64,000 nt of DNA from Valencia hispanica (lineage: Eukaryota > Chordata > Actinopteri > Cyprinodontiformes > Valenciidae), in assembly GCA_963556495.2 (NCBI GenBank), contig OY747702.1:8046280-8110279 (forward strand), given 5' to 3'. The notes under the pieces were generated by a model. It searched no databases. It was given only the letters and a program-made list of their open reading frames with translations, and had not been told where the DNA came from. The position numbers were made by a program, and so were the translations under genes. Shown here piece by piece: positions 1 through 13,200 of the stretch (the stretch's first letter is position 1; every line of letters starts with the position of its first letter).

Positions 1-685
1 CAAAAGTGGCTTTACCTGGGGAATGCGGCACATGTAGCCCATTTCCTGCACACGCCTGTGCACGGTGGCTCTGGATGTTTCTACTCCAGACTCAGTCCAC
101 TGCTTCCGCAGGTCCCCCAAGGTCTGGAATCGGTCCTTCTACACAATCTTCCTCAGGGTCCGGTCACCTCTTCTCGTTGTGCAGTGTTTTCTGCCACATT
201 TTTTCCTTCCCACAGACTTCCCACTGAGGTGCCTTGATACAGCACTCTGGGAACAGCCTATTCGTTCAGAAATGTCTTTCTGTGTCTTACCCTCTTGCTT
301 GAGGGTGTCAATGATGGCCTTCTGGGCAGCAGTCAGGTCGGCAGTCTTACCCATGATTGCGGTTTTGAGTAATGAACCAGGCTGGGAGTTTTTAAAAGCC
401 TCAGGAATCTTTTGCAGGTGTTTAGAGTTAATTAGTTGATTCAGATGATTAGGTTAATAGCTCGTTTAGAGAACCTTTTCATGATATGCTAATTCTTTGA
501 GATAGGAATTTTGGGTTTTCATGAGCTGTATGCCAAAATCATCAGTTTTAAAACAATAAAAGACCTGAAATATTTCAGTTGGTGTGGAATGAATCTAAAA
601 TATATGAAAGTTTAATTTTTATCATTACATTATGGAAAAGAATGAACTTTATCACAATATGCTAATTTTTTTAGAAGGACCTGTA
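1..685 (-). mobile_element. Tc1-like DNA transposon, one end, cut by window edge
   Basis: The minus strand from an ATG at 354 to about 139 encodes a helix-turn-helix start typical of Tc1/mariner transposases (begins MGKTADLT, then a region with GCSQSAVSRHLSG). The frame breaks near 139, while transposase-like sequence continues to the window edge. The stretch 355-685 is the noncoding terminal part and ends near a TA dinucleotide at 684-685. This is a dead copy: the frame is broken and the rest lies outside the window. A shorter relative lies at 12990-13215. Confidence 0.8.
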
Positions 686-689
686 TATA

Positions 690-1500
690 CATTGAAGATT
701 TTTCAAGTTTTCTCTCCTAGAGAGAATGGAGAGGTCTATTATTCTCATTGTAGGAACACCTCTACTGTGAGAGACAGGATCTACAAAAACATCCAGGAAA
801 TCATATTGTATGATTTTTGAATAATTCATTTGGATTTTATTACATGAAATAAGTGTTTGATCACCTAGCAACCAGCAGGAATTTTGGCTCTCACAAGAGT
901 ACGGAGGAGGGGATGGATGATAGACGGGGGGCCATGTATTGTTTGGTTCTGGAAAACAACCTCCTTCCCTCAGCAAGAGCATTTTTTGAAGGTGGGTCAG
1001 TGCTGTGTCTTCAAGGATGACAATGACCTAAAATACAGTCAGGCTAATTAACAAGTGGCTACATAAGAAGCCTTTCAAAGTCCTGGATTGGCCTACCCAG
1101 TCTCTAGACTTGAATCCAATAGAAAATCTTTGGAGGAAGCTGAAAGTCCTGGTTTTCTAGCAACAACCCCAAAACCTAAAAGATCTGGAGAGGATCTGTA
1201 TGGAGGAGTGGGCCAAAACCTCTGCTACAGTGTCTGCAAACGTGGTCAAGAACTACAGGAAACATCTGATCGCTGGAATTGTACACAAAGGTTCTATTTT
1301 TCTATTGTGTCAAACACTTATTCCATGCAATAAATAATGATAATACATTTTATGTGAGGGTGCCTTTTTAAAACCCAAGGTCACCTTACAGAGAAGAGAA
1401 AAAACTGAAAAATAATACATAGACAAACAAACAAATACAGACCTTCATTCTTTGTAAAAGAAAAAACTTTAATTGACAGAGTATCAAATACTTGTTTTTT
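690..1500 (+). mobile_element. Tc1-like transposon remnant with transposase C-terminus
   Basis: Around 1080-1300 the plus strand encodes the C-terminal part of a DD34E transposase, including a block resembling the family's [11 protein letters not shown] (here DLNPIENLW) that holds the last catalytic Glu. Frame changes and stops interrupt it. The flanks at 700-860 and 1300-1400 resemble the ends of this transposon type. The middle is mostly missing, so the element is internally deleted and inactive. Boundaries are approximate. Confidence 0.7.
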
Positions 1501-2169
1501 CTGCTGTACGTAATTGTAAAGAATATGTAGATATGGAAAAGGATTTAAGCTCCAGTTCTAAGTCTTTGTAGCCTATGCAGGGTTTTTAACCAAGTACACC
1601 CTTTACCAGTTCTAGAGTTATATCTTGTAAAAGTTGTTTCCCAGGCTCTAAAATTATTTAGTGTACATAAGGATTGCAGCTTGCTATTTTTTATTAAATA
1701 CAAAATGGCCCTAATTGGAAAAGTTAAGAAAAAATACTAAAAAAAAAAGGTACACAGAATTTGAAGGTGGTCCACTTTCTGTTCGAAGTCACTTTATTTT
1801 CCATAGATCTGTCCCCTATTTCTGGATGCTGCTGTACACTACGTTTAATTTTAATCTGTACAGGGAGACGACTTACTGTGCGCGAAAAGTCCTTTCAAAC
1901 TCTGGAGGACCGGAGACGACAGGTGGTAGGATCTTGTGAGCCATTCTAGACCATCCAACTCTGCGGGCGATGTACCCTGAGTGAACACAAAGATGGTAGG
2001 AAACATCCCCTTTTTCAATACTTCAATGGAAGCAGAACATTTTTGGAAATGTAGAGCCCTTTATGTTTGTGTTTTTTATTAAATTGTTGTTTTACATGTT
2101 AGAAGCTACAATAAAAACACCTTGTCTGTAATTATCAGCTGGTTAAAACAATAAGGCATAGTGGTATCA
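1501..2169. other. No recognisable gene
   Basis: AT-rich sequence with only short overlapping open frames of 62 and 74 codons that resemble nothing known to me. I see no splice-linked exon, RNA gene or element boundary. Confidence 0.5.
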
Positions 2170-2757
2170 TCATAAGATGGGCATTAGTCATGCTGCTCCG
2201 CATCCTCACTAGAACCAGGAATGTAATGTGTTCACATCACCCCAGTTCTAAAGTCCTTACACTGGCTCCCTGTAGCTCAGAGAATAGACTTCTAAATACG
2301 TTTAACCATATATGAATAGTTGAATGGTTTAGCACCAAAGTATGTTGAAGATCTACTGTTACTATACCAACTCCCCAGACCACTCAGGTCTTCCAACTCT
2401 AGTCTACTAATCATCCCTAGAATCAGAACCAAACATGGAGAAGCAGCGTTCAGTTTCTATGCTTCTCTAATCTGGAACAAACTTCCAGACCACTGCAAAG
2501 CTGCTGAAACACTGAGTTCCTTTAACTCAAGGCTAAAACCCCATCTGTTTAGAGCTGCCTTTGGTTAATTAATAAATGATAGTTGGAATGTCATAGGTTT
2601 TAATGTGTCATATGTTATGTGTCTCTAATGTTGTATTTTTATGCTTTTATTGTTGTTTTATTGATGCTTTTATTCCATCCCCTAATCACCCAAAGCCCCT
2701 TGAATCGCCTAGTTGTTGGAAGTGTGCTATACAAATAAAGTTGCCTTGCCTGGCCTA
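2170..2757 (+). mobile_element. L2/CR1-like LINE, 3' fragment
   Basis: The frame at 2320-2568 encodes the C-terminal tail of a non-LTR reverse transcriptase, with the block NGLAPKYVEDLL and a later [18 protein letters not shown]. The same block appears in the longer copy at 51356-52700. The segment ends in an AT-rich 3' region with ATACAAATAAAGTTGCCTTGCC, a typical LINE tail. It is 5'-truncated and lacks the catalytic domain. Confidence 0.8.
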
Positions 2758-3519
2758 GTAAAGATTGCTTGCAGAGAGTATCCAGTATGGAGCATAGTAA
2801 CACAGTGGCTGAGTCGCATCAGCTTTCCCCTTCATTGGTTGCCGGTTGATGTCTACAAATGGTGGCCATTCAGTCGATCCACTTCCATTTTTTCCCCAAT
2901 TTGAACCCTTTTGACCATGGTGGTCCTTTATGATCTTGTAATGGCTTTACAGCTTTGCTTTCTTCTTCTACTTCTTCGTCTTCTTCTCCTATGGCTGTTG
3001 AAAGGCAAGGTTTTGTTGCACTACTGTCACTTCTGATATCGTGTTTTCAGTTTGGAACCCCAACGAAGTAGCTTCTACAAAGGGGCCTTCATTTTCTTTT
3101 GGGTACAACAGAGGCTAAGTTACATACATCATATTTATATAGAGAGGTTTAACAGTCAGACTAAGCACAGAAGATGGCTAGTGGTGTAAATACAACATGA
3201 TTTCTTTTCTTGATTCTTGATTATATAAAGAATTACTCAACTTGTCCAAAGTCCAGAGCTGTTTAACTAAATATACCTGCAGCAATGTTTAAAAAGTGAC
3301 GTGGATTTTAGAAACTTTTTGTACGAATCAAACTGATAAAATACTAACAAAATCCCAAGCTTGCTGGTGGGAACCACAATCTGGTAATAAGTCAGGGTTA
3401 GGGTTATTGACACCACAGTAATGAGGGACTGTTACAAAAGCAGGGTTAGGGTTACAGGAGTAGTTAGATAAGGATCCTTCACTAACAGGACTAAGTGAAG
3501 CATACCAAATGTGACTCAC
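2758..3519. other. Intergenic, no gene recognised; two short TTAGGG-like spots
   Basis: I find no convincing exon. Two short runs of GGGTTAGGGTT-type sequence occur near 3395-3410 and 3442-3456. They are too short to be called an interstitial telomere array. Confidence 0.5.
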
Positions 3520-3583
3520 CCATGTGAAAGGCAGATAGAAGGGTCACTGCAGCCAGGAGAAGAGGCGAATCTGCTGCCATCAT
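3520..3583 (-). CDS. Possible orphan first exon encoding a signal peptide
   Basis: On the minus strand two adjacent ATG codons (3583 and 3580) open a frame encoding MMAADSPLLLAAVTLLSAFHM. It is followed directly by a consensus splice donor (G|GTGAGTC, donor at 3519-3518). A short start, a hydrophobic Leu/Ala-rich core and a phase-1 donor are what the first exon of a secreted or type I membrane protein looks like, for example in immunoglobulin-superfamily genes. No matching second exon is visible downstream (2758-3500 or below), so the gene may be truncated by rearrangement, continue outside the window, or be a chance match. Just upstream, TTCCTGGGAA at about 3615-3624 resembles a STAT-type site. 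It is divergent from SETD7, with about 440 bp between the two ATGs. Confidence 0.4.
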
Positions 3584-3899
3584 AGAGGAACTTTGCTTAT
3601 GTGTTTAGAGGCACTTCCTGGGAAAAACATCCCACAACATGAGCGAACATGTCTGTACAGTAGCTACTGCTCTGCTCCGCCCCGCCTCTGTAAAACATGG
3701 GGTGGATTATTCTCCTGCACACCATGAAAAAGGAATGTGAGAATGAATTCTCTGTGATGCATGGTGTGAAAGTTACAAGGTTTCTTCTAGAGCATTTCTG
3801 ATCCCCGATCAGCCCTGGCAGTGATGTCAGGATTTCTCTAATGGAGAGCAGAAAGGGGTTAAAGTGAGCAGTGAACCGGTTCAGAGGGTTCAGTAGGTG

Positions 3900-4280
3900 T
3901 TATGTGTTACCCATAGACTGTAGGGTGTTACCACCACGCCCCACGGCAGCCCCCGGGTGAGTGACAGCACAGCACAGCACAGGGCTGCTCTGCGTGCTGG
4001 GATCGTCCCACGGCCAGCGGCATGGACAGCGACGATGAAAGTGTGGAGGAGGTCGTGGAAGGTTCGTACCGCCGCCAAATCACGGTGATCACGGGGAAAG
4101 GAGGGCTTTGATCCCGCTTTACCAGCTGCTCGTGTCCGCTCCATGCCTCCATGAGGCGGCGGCGTGTCGGCAGCGTGTCGGCGGGCCCCGCTCGGTGACG
4201 GGCGGCGCCAGGGGCTGTAGTTGGGACAGCGATCCGCCCGACGAGCCGCTTAGAGCGGCGTGGGTGCGCTCAGAGCTCCG
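3900..4280 (+). promoter_or_regulatory. CpG-rich promoter and first exon of SETD7
   Basis: CpG dinucleotides are abundant here and scarce in the flanks. The segment surrounds the SETD7 start codon at 4022 and continues into intron 1. No TATA box is evident, which fits a housekeeping CpG-island promoter. The extent is judged by eye. Confidence 0.6.
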
Positions 4281-7200
4281 CTGCCAGCGGTGGTTAAAAA
4301 TGATACAATGTGTTCGATTCCTCCAGCTGAACGGATTGATGCTTCCAGCAGCTGGTGTTTCTGTTAACCGGCAGTTAGTCGGCACAGAATGTAGGGGAGT
4401 TTGTTTCTTTAGCAGTTGATAAAAAACAAACAAAGCTGTCTCGGTGTTTCTGGAAGCATGGATCAGGAGCTACAGCTGCTGTAGAGATGGTGACACGTGT
4501 GAAACCGGTGGTTGTTTGATATTGACGGTAATCCGATCCGATCTGATCTGATCTGATCCGATGTGATAATGGAATCACTGTTCAGACTTTTCAACTAAAA
4601 ACGCCACAAATGATTTGATTGAACAGAAGAAGCTTCATAAAGACTGTTAGTGAAATAACTCTGAATCAGTCCAAGTACAGCAGAACAGTGGAATCACTCC
4701 ATATTAAGTGGATTTCTGGGATCATTAACAGAAAACTATCCACACATCGGGCACAATATTATGACCACGTGTGTTGCTCCCTCTTTTGGTGATAGAACAG
4801 CCCTAAGCCATCCAGGCATGGACTCTATTAGATCCCTGAAGGTGTGCTGTGGGATCTGGCACCAAGTTGTTAGCAGCAGATCCTTTAAGTTCTGTAAGAT
4901 GGGAAATTGTGGCCTCAGTGGATCCGGCTTGTTTGTTCAGCACATCCCACTGGTTGTATTATCCTGGTAGGAGTCAAAGTTGTGTCTACCTGGAGAGCAG
5001 CACCCAAGGTTCTGCAACAGAACCTTATCCTTAACATCACATCTTGCATTCTTCCCCTCCTCACCATCCAGGTGGTGATAAAGAATTTGTGATTCATCAG
5101 ACCAGTTCTGATGCTCACATGCCCACCGTTGGCATGGATCAGCATGTGGACATTGACTGGTCTGCAGCTACAACAAATTGTGATGTTTTGGTGTATTCTA
5201 AATCTTTTCTCTCAGAGCCAGCATGACCTTCATCTGTTGGATTGGCCCACATGAGCCAACACATTCTTTCCCTGGGCCACTTTTGATAGGTACCAACCCC
5301 TGCTGGCTGGGAAGAGCCCAGAAAGAGCTTTGGCCTCAGATTGACTCAAACGGTTCTGCTGCATACACCTCCTGATTCTAACATATCATAAATCCTAACC
5401 AATAATAGGTGCCATGATGAACAGTTAATCAGTGTGTTCCACTTGACCTGTTAGTGGTCATCCTTTTATGCCTGATGGGTGTTGGTACTTTGTTGCACAT
5501 TTTTTTATGGGTTTGTGACAGCTTGAATTCTTTGACATATATTTCACAATTCAGAAATGCTACTCTTCATGAATGGAGTTCCTGATATGATAGTATGTGG
5601 TGCTGTAAATACATCTGAGTGCACCCAGATTTCTTCTGTTTTGCCTTTTTAGCTTACATGTTTCAGATTGTCAAACAACTTATAATATCAGACAAGGATA
5701 ACCTTAGGAAGTAAAATAAGCATTTTTAGAAAGATGATTCTTATTCATTAAGGGAGTAAAGCGATCTGAAGTATTTGCCCCTTGTTATATGATAAATGAA
5801 CTGTGATTAACTCCATCTTTGCTTCAGTTTTACTAGCCATACCCAGGTCTGGTTGCCAGACCTTTAGAATCACTTGTGTGAGAGCATTAAATAGGCTAAA
5901 AGATCTGAAGAAGCAACACGCCATGTTTAAATCTAAAAAACAGAAGTGAAACAAAGTCACTGACATCAGTCAGTCTGAACAGGGTCGCAAAGTCTTTTCT
6001 AAGGCTTTGGGATTAAAGGGAGAGCCACTGTGAGAGGCATTATCCCCATGTGGGGAAAACATGGAACAGTGGGGAACCAAGAGTTAATCAATGACTTATC
6101 CAGAAGGTCCCTGAAGAACCCAGAACAACATCTAAAGCCTTACAAATCTCACCTGCCTCAAAGGTCGGAGTTCATGATTCAACAGGAAGATAAGAGACTG
6201 ATCAAAAATGCTCTCCATGGGAGAGTTCCAAGTTCAAAGCCACTGTTCACCAAAAACCCCACCCAAAGGTCTCAAGTCTGCCTGAAAACACCCTGATGAT
6301 CCCTCAAACTTTGGAGAAAATAACTGATGATCTGACTAGCTATTGGAGGGTTTGCGTCCCGTTACATCTGCTGTAAAACCAACAGCATTTCAAAAAAGAA
6401 CATTATACCGTCAAGCAAGCAGGGTGGCGGTATGATAATGATTTAGAACACTTGCTGCATCTGATGAAACCCTAGCTCTGCTTTTTTGCAAAATATCTTA
6501 AAGGAGAATCTCTGACCATCAGTTGTGACCTCAAGGTGAAACTCACTTCAATTCAAAAATACTTAATTGATCCCAGAGGGACATAAAGTGTTGGTATAGC
6601 TCATACAATAAATTTTTTAATGAGTTGTTGTAGATCATGATGGCTGTGAGCAGAAAGGATTTCCTGTAACAGTCTGTGTTGCAGGGAAACTGAATAAGCC
6701 TCCGACTGAAGACGCTCTGTTGTTGTTGGATAGTCTCATTAGGAAGATGGTCGTGGTTGTCACCAGATCATCAGAGCCTGTTTGTGTATGTGCTTAGGCC
6801 CGCTGGATGAAGATGGTCAGCCCCATGGGTTCTGCACAGTGACCTACTCCTCCAGTGATCGCTTTGAAGGACACTTCACCCACGGAGAGAAGAATGGCAA
6901 GGGGAAGTTCTTCTTCTTTGATGGAAGGTAGTGTCTGACTGTTAACTAGTTTGTATGGCGTAGACCACTAACTCTAAGACTGTTTCTATACTCTGCTCAC
7001 AACACAATTACTGTACACCCAAACAGGATCCAGGGTTTGAGAAGACAGAGCAGACCAAAATTAAAAGACAGAAGTCCTGGTCCAGTTCTAGGTCATATGA
7101 TTCAACCCTATTTAGGGGCAGCAGTATCTCCTTCAATGTCTTTGTCCAGAAGAGAGAAAAGGTTTAACATAAAAAACATCACTTCTACCCTCTAAAGAGA

Positions 7201-10200
7201 AAAATATAGATGCATGTGTCAAAATGGCCAAACTTTGTTGTGCTTTTTCTTCTAATTCTAGCAGTGGTGTTCTACTGCTGCTCTTTGCATCATAAACTTA
7301 GTCTGATAATTTTCCCAAGTTTTAAGTAGCTGAAAGTGTTGTTTTTGTTCCAATATGTAAAGATTAACAAATAATATTATAAACAATATCTGGTGTGAAA
7401 TACCCTGCTCCCTCTTCCTCTGTAACCGAGCAAAATAACATTTCCACACGGAGCATCCACCTTATTTGCCTTCAGGTGGAGAATAACAACCCTGATTTTC
7501 ACTGCAGCTGTCTGTCTTGTGTCTGCAGCACGTTGGAGGGTTTCTATGTTGACGATGGTCTACAGGGCCAGGGGGTGTACACACATGAAGACGGAGGTGT
7601 CCTCCATGGGACGTATGTGGATGGTGAGCTCAATGGACCTGCCCAGGAGTTGGATGGAGACGGCTGCCTGATCTTTAAGGGTCAGTACAAAGACAACATC
7701 CGCTGTGGGGAGTGCTGGATCTACTACCCTGTGAGTGAGCTCAGTGCAACAATTGTTTCTGGAGAATAGAGAAGCTTGACTTCTGATAACCAAGTGTTTG
7801 TTGGTGTGTGTGCTGTGCTTAGGACGGAGGCTGTGTGTTTGGACAGGTCAACGAAGATGGGGAGATGACGGGGAACTCCATAGCATACATTTACCCAGAT
7901 GGCTGCACAGCTCTTTATGGAAACTTTGTGGACGGGGAGATAATTGAGGCTCGCCTCGCCACACTGATCTCCAAGCAGACTGGAAGGCCACGCCTCCAAA
8001 TTGCACCAAACAGTAAGATTTGATCTCATTTTAGCTGAGCAGATTATCTCTGAGCTTCTGTTGGGGTAGCTATTAAACCAAAACAACTTTCTCTTCATAA
8101 TTTGGGAAATGGAATAAAAAAGATACATAAATTGTGACATGCATTCCATCCCCCTTGCTCTGATACCCATAAATAAAAACCAGTGTAGCCAATTTACTTC
8201 AGAAGACCCATGATTAACAAATAGACACCACCTTTGTGTAACTTAACTTGGTATAAATGCAGCTGTTCTGTGAAGACTTCAGATGTTTGTCAGAGACCAT
8301 TGGTGAACAAACGGCTTCCAACAAAGGCTTGCTTTTGATTTTGCTTTTAGATTTTTATTTGTAAAAAGTTTAGAAATCATGAACAATCTTATTTCCCCCT
8401 CTTAATTCTGTACTACTTTGTGTTGGTCTATCACATATACACCTCGGACCTCTACATGTCCCGATGCAGGGGACGGGCCCTCCGCATCCTGGAGGACTCC
8501 ACCCATCCGGCTCATAGCCTGTTTCAGCCCCTCCCCTCAGGCAGGCGGCTGAGGAGCATACAGAGCAAGACCACCAGGCTCAATAACAGCTTCTTCCCTG
8601 CAGCTGTTAAGACTGCTGAACTCCAGCTGTGTCCTGTAGAGCACATTTATTTATATTTATTTATTAAATTTATTTAAATTATTTTTTTTCACTAATTTAA
8701 TTTAAATGGCTTATAATTCCGGACCTGAGTCCTAATTTCATACCATCACATGTAACATGAGATGGTATGACAATAAAAGTTCCTTGAATCCTATATTACC
8801 AATAAAATACTAGTGTTTTGTATGAATAATCTATACGTGAAACAAGTTTAAGGAGTATAAATGCAAGGGGCCGTGTGTTGGAAACTGTGTTCTGTTTGCT
8901 GTTAGTTGTAATTAAACAGAAAGTGTTGCAGAGATATGTTTGTGTGATCGACCAGATGATATGATGACTTTATCTGACTTGAAGGTCCTGTCTACTCCTA
9001 TGACAAGTCCACATCCACCTGTATCGCCACCCATGCTCTGCTACCTGACCCATATGAGAACCAGCGGTAGGTCCGCTCTGTGTGATGGTGTTGAACTGTG
9101 AAATGCCAACAGTTGGCTCCACAACCAGGACCAGACGAAGAATTCATCAGAACCTCATCTGTTCTCTCTATCAGGGTGTTCGTGGCAGAGTCTCTGATTA
9201 AAGGAGCAGGTCAGGGACTCTTTGCCAAGGCAGAGGCTCAGCCTGGTACCGTCATGGCTTTTTATAATGGAGTTCGGATCACACATTCAGAGGTACCGCA
9301 CATGGCTTCCATGGAAACAAAGATCTTATTAACTGTAAACCCACCACGAGAGCACATAAGCTCAATTGTTTAGTCATGGTTTCAATGTTGGAATGCCTTG
9401 GATACAAACCCGAAAGTAAGAATTAACAATGGTGTACTTGACAACCAAAGAAGGAAAACGGGAAATTGACTTCAAACGTGGCAAATTTGATTTACTGATG
9501 AATTGTTTTTCCCAAATAGATTTTCAATTGATTTGCCATTCAAATAGGTCTAATAGCTTCCTGGTTATTTAATGGTGTACAGAGAACTGTTGCATTGCAT
9601 GTCTTCCCTGGTCCTTATTGACACTGTTCCTGTCCCAACAGTTTGTCATGAAGTTCTGCCCGCTGTGTGTTTTAAAGCAGGGAAACATCTCAAATCTGCA
9701 GAGAACGTGATTGTGTGAGCAGGGTTAGAAACCAATGGTCTGAGGGATACTTTCATAACAGGTTGGGACGCTTGAAACATGGAGAAACAGCAATAGAATG
9801 GATTCATACATAGTTTCTACACAGATCTAGAACATAGTAGGTGGAGCTGGAGGAGACAGGTTGTTGAGCTTGGGGGAATCTCAGGATAACAAGATCAGTC
9901 CAGCAGGCCCTGTTCTGGAGCTTGATGCTACATGACCAGGCTTTATGTCTTTTAGCTTTGCAGACAGTTCTGCTTGGAGTACATCCCTAACCCAAGAGTG
10001 CCAGGGTGCAGTGTGTAGACAGTTCAGTCAAAAGTGGTAACTTGTAGTCTGCAGAAGGTTTTGAGGCAGAAGCATTTCACTGCAGCCTCTCTGTGTTAGT
10101 CTGAATTACTCCTTGTTTTCTATTGGCTGAAATGGGGTTTCCTCAGGTGGACAGTCGAGACTGGGCTCTGAATGGAAACACCATCTCACTTGATGACGAC

Positions 10201-13200
10201 ACTGTGATCGACGTGCCACAGCCGTTCGACCAGACGGAGAGATACTGCGCCTCTCATGGTCACAAGGCCAACCACTCCTTCACCCCCAACTGCCAGTATG
10301 AGCCGTAAGTAGAAGCTGTGCTGAATAACAGAAGGTAGAAGTGTGAGTTTTAAGATGTGGGTTCATAACGAGATCAGGGCCTCAGCTAAATGCAACACAT
10401 CCTTCAATTCAGATGATTTTCAGTTAGGTCATCCCAAACTGGTGACCAACCACTCCAAAAAAAATCCAGTCACCATACCTAGCTGCTTCCAGATCATACT
10501 GATACACAGTTTGATGTGGAAGTTGTGACTGAGTGAAAAAGACTAAAAGTCAACCATTTTCAGCTTCAGTTAGATGTTTAAAATGAAGCCATGGGGAGCA
10601 CAGCGATGTTGGAAGCAGTGTTGTTTTTGACAACCATGTTAGATTTAGTCTTAGTCTTTTGGACTAAAATGCTTATTAGTTTTAGTCAAGTTTTAGTCAC
10701 TTCTATATGTGATAGTTTTAGTCCAATTTTAGTCGACGAAAAGTCAAAAAGGTTTTAGTCAAAAAAAGGGAAAAAGTAGGCTTAACAAATTAATGTAGGT
10801 CAATAAGTGTTTTGCTGTTGGGCAGTGTCACTCATAAGTTGTGAAAATAGCAGCAGATCTATAGTTCAACACATTGTGAGCTTGCAGATCGACTATTTTC
10901 ACCAATAATTACAATAATGAAGGAATGGCTTTAGAAATAAAAGGTTTCTGCAAATGCAAATACTTTCTGATCTAAGGATTGCGCATTACACAGAGATAAA
11001 TTGGTAACAGTGGAATCAATGTATAACAATAATTCCACCTGTCTAACATAGCAAGTTACGTGCTGACAGAACATAAACACACAGAGATTACCATAACGTC
11101 ACCAAATGTAAACATGCTACTAAAGTAACACACATAATGACTTGACTTTAGCGTAACAAAAGCTAACTTTAGCCTGAAGTTAGCAGCCCATTTCCGCCAG
11201 GAGTATGTGGAAAACGTAATATTTTTAAAGCTTACTATGAAATTACTCACGAGCCAATTGTCAAATAACATTGTAACGTTATGTGTAGGCTATATGTAAC
11301 TTACCTCCGAAAAAAGATCCTTGTGGCGAGCCTTCAGATGCTGCTTAAGGTTGGTCGTAGTGACAACAATGTGACGTGTTGAGCACGTTGTGCGCTGCAC
11401 GCCAGGTGGTGGGCGTAACCAAACAAGGATAGAATGCAGTGGCAGATACTTTTTAGGTTTTAATTGGCACACACAATAAGCAGAAATGTCATGCATTTTA
11501 AACGTCTGACAGACCACCCACTAACATTTTCGTCCACTCTCGTCTTGTCAACGAATACTCACACAAGTCTCGTCATGTTTTAGTCATCAAAGAGCCATGT
11601 TTATCTCGTCACCGTTTCGTTATCGTCATGAAAAAAAGTGGCGTCAACGAAATGATTTCGTCATCGTTATCTTTGACGAAAACAACACTGGTTGGAAGCT
11701 ATTTAAATGTTAATATTTTTTTATGACAAGTCCATGGTTTATTCAGGCTGTGATAGAGTGAGAGATAGCAATACTATGAGCAGATAACAGGAAGGCTGTT
11801 GATCTGTTATATGCTTTTGAGTGTTCCACCTCTGCCTGATGGCTTTGGAAATGTTGACACAAAGGATATGACATTGCCTACTTAGAGAAATGATTACTAG
11901 TCATGACAGGAAGCCTAAAAACAAACAGTTTGGCTAGTTCTTATAATTATAATAGAAGAATAATAGTAATCAGTTCAAACTGGTTTTGACAGGTCAATCT
12001 TTTGGCAAACCAGGGATGAAAAATCAGCTCAAATGTTCTGACTGGAGCATCTCTAGTTTAGGCTGTGCATCTATGTGTTGAAGTTTTTGTTGCCACACCT
12101 TGTTGTTGATGTAGAACTGTAACCCTGTTCAGACCTAGTACTAGTTCTGGCTGATCAGTAATTACTAGAGGTATAACTTTATACCAAAAATCCCCTTGGT
12201 TTCAATTTCATGGTTCTGTTCATTTTTGGTACAGTCAAGGAACAAAGTGAAAACCAAAACGTTTTTGTGTAATAACATTTAAAATCAAACTGTACTTGGA
12301 ATATTTTTTCAACAAGATGTTCTCAGATAACATAAAAATGTATACAATAAAACATAAAATCAACAGTTCAAATATTTTCTTTTTAGGACACTGCAACATT
12401 AATACTTGAAAACACAAACTCAAGACAATCTGGGATATGAAATGAATATTTTAAGTTAAAGAGGGTTAAGCCGTTAACTGAGCCAGCTGACATGATGTTA
12501 TTCAGGTTAGGTGGGAGGCATTACAGCGCACTGCTAGTCTAATGGTTTAATCAGTTCCTGAGTTCCTTTTTCCCAAGGACAACAGAGTTTCTCTTGGTTT
12601 CATGTTGTCTTCTTATTCTGCCTTTTATACTATTTTGTTAATTGAGAATTAAAAAGCCAGCTGCTGCTGCTCCAAAACAATGTAAATATCACTGACTAAT
12701 TCCTTTAAGAAACATTTTTAACACATTATTACAGTCAGATGTCCAGTCTGCTTATACTTTATTGCAACAAAAACGACACCAACGAGAGCAGCTAAGCGGT
12801 GTCCTCCTTCAGCTCAGTAATATTTATGCCAGAGCAAACCTGTAAAACACTTCAGTAACTGACAGTGTACTGGCAATGTTTAGTTCACACATATAGTGCT
12901 GTGGAAATGTGACCAGACATACCCCATATAGAGACATTTTCTGTTTCTCACTGGTCAAAAAACGGAATATAGTGAACATATTCACCACTGCTTTTTTGTG
13001 TCTGTGCTTTGATACAGCACTCTGTGAACAACCAGCTCCTTTAGCAATGGCCTTTTGTGTGTTCCCTTCCTTGTGGAGGGTGTCACCGACTATCTTCTGG
13101 ACATCTGTCTAGTCAGGAGTCTTTCCTATGATTGTGTCCTACTGACCCCAACTGAGAGCATTTAGAGGTTTACGAAACCTTTACAGGTGTTTTCAGTTAA

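Noticed and set aside
3390..3460. Interstitial telomeric repeat
   Set aside because: Only two short TTAGGG-like doublets separated by unrelated sequence.
3328..3519. Minus-strand frame that might continue the orphan signal-peptide exon
   Set aside because: It begins inside the intron after the donor and contains simple GGGTTA-derived repeats; no immunoglobulin-like Cys/Trp pattern.
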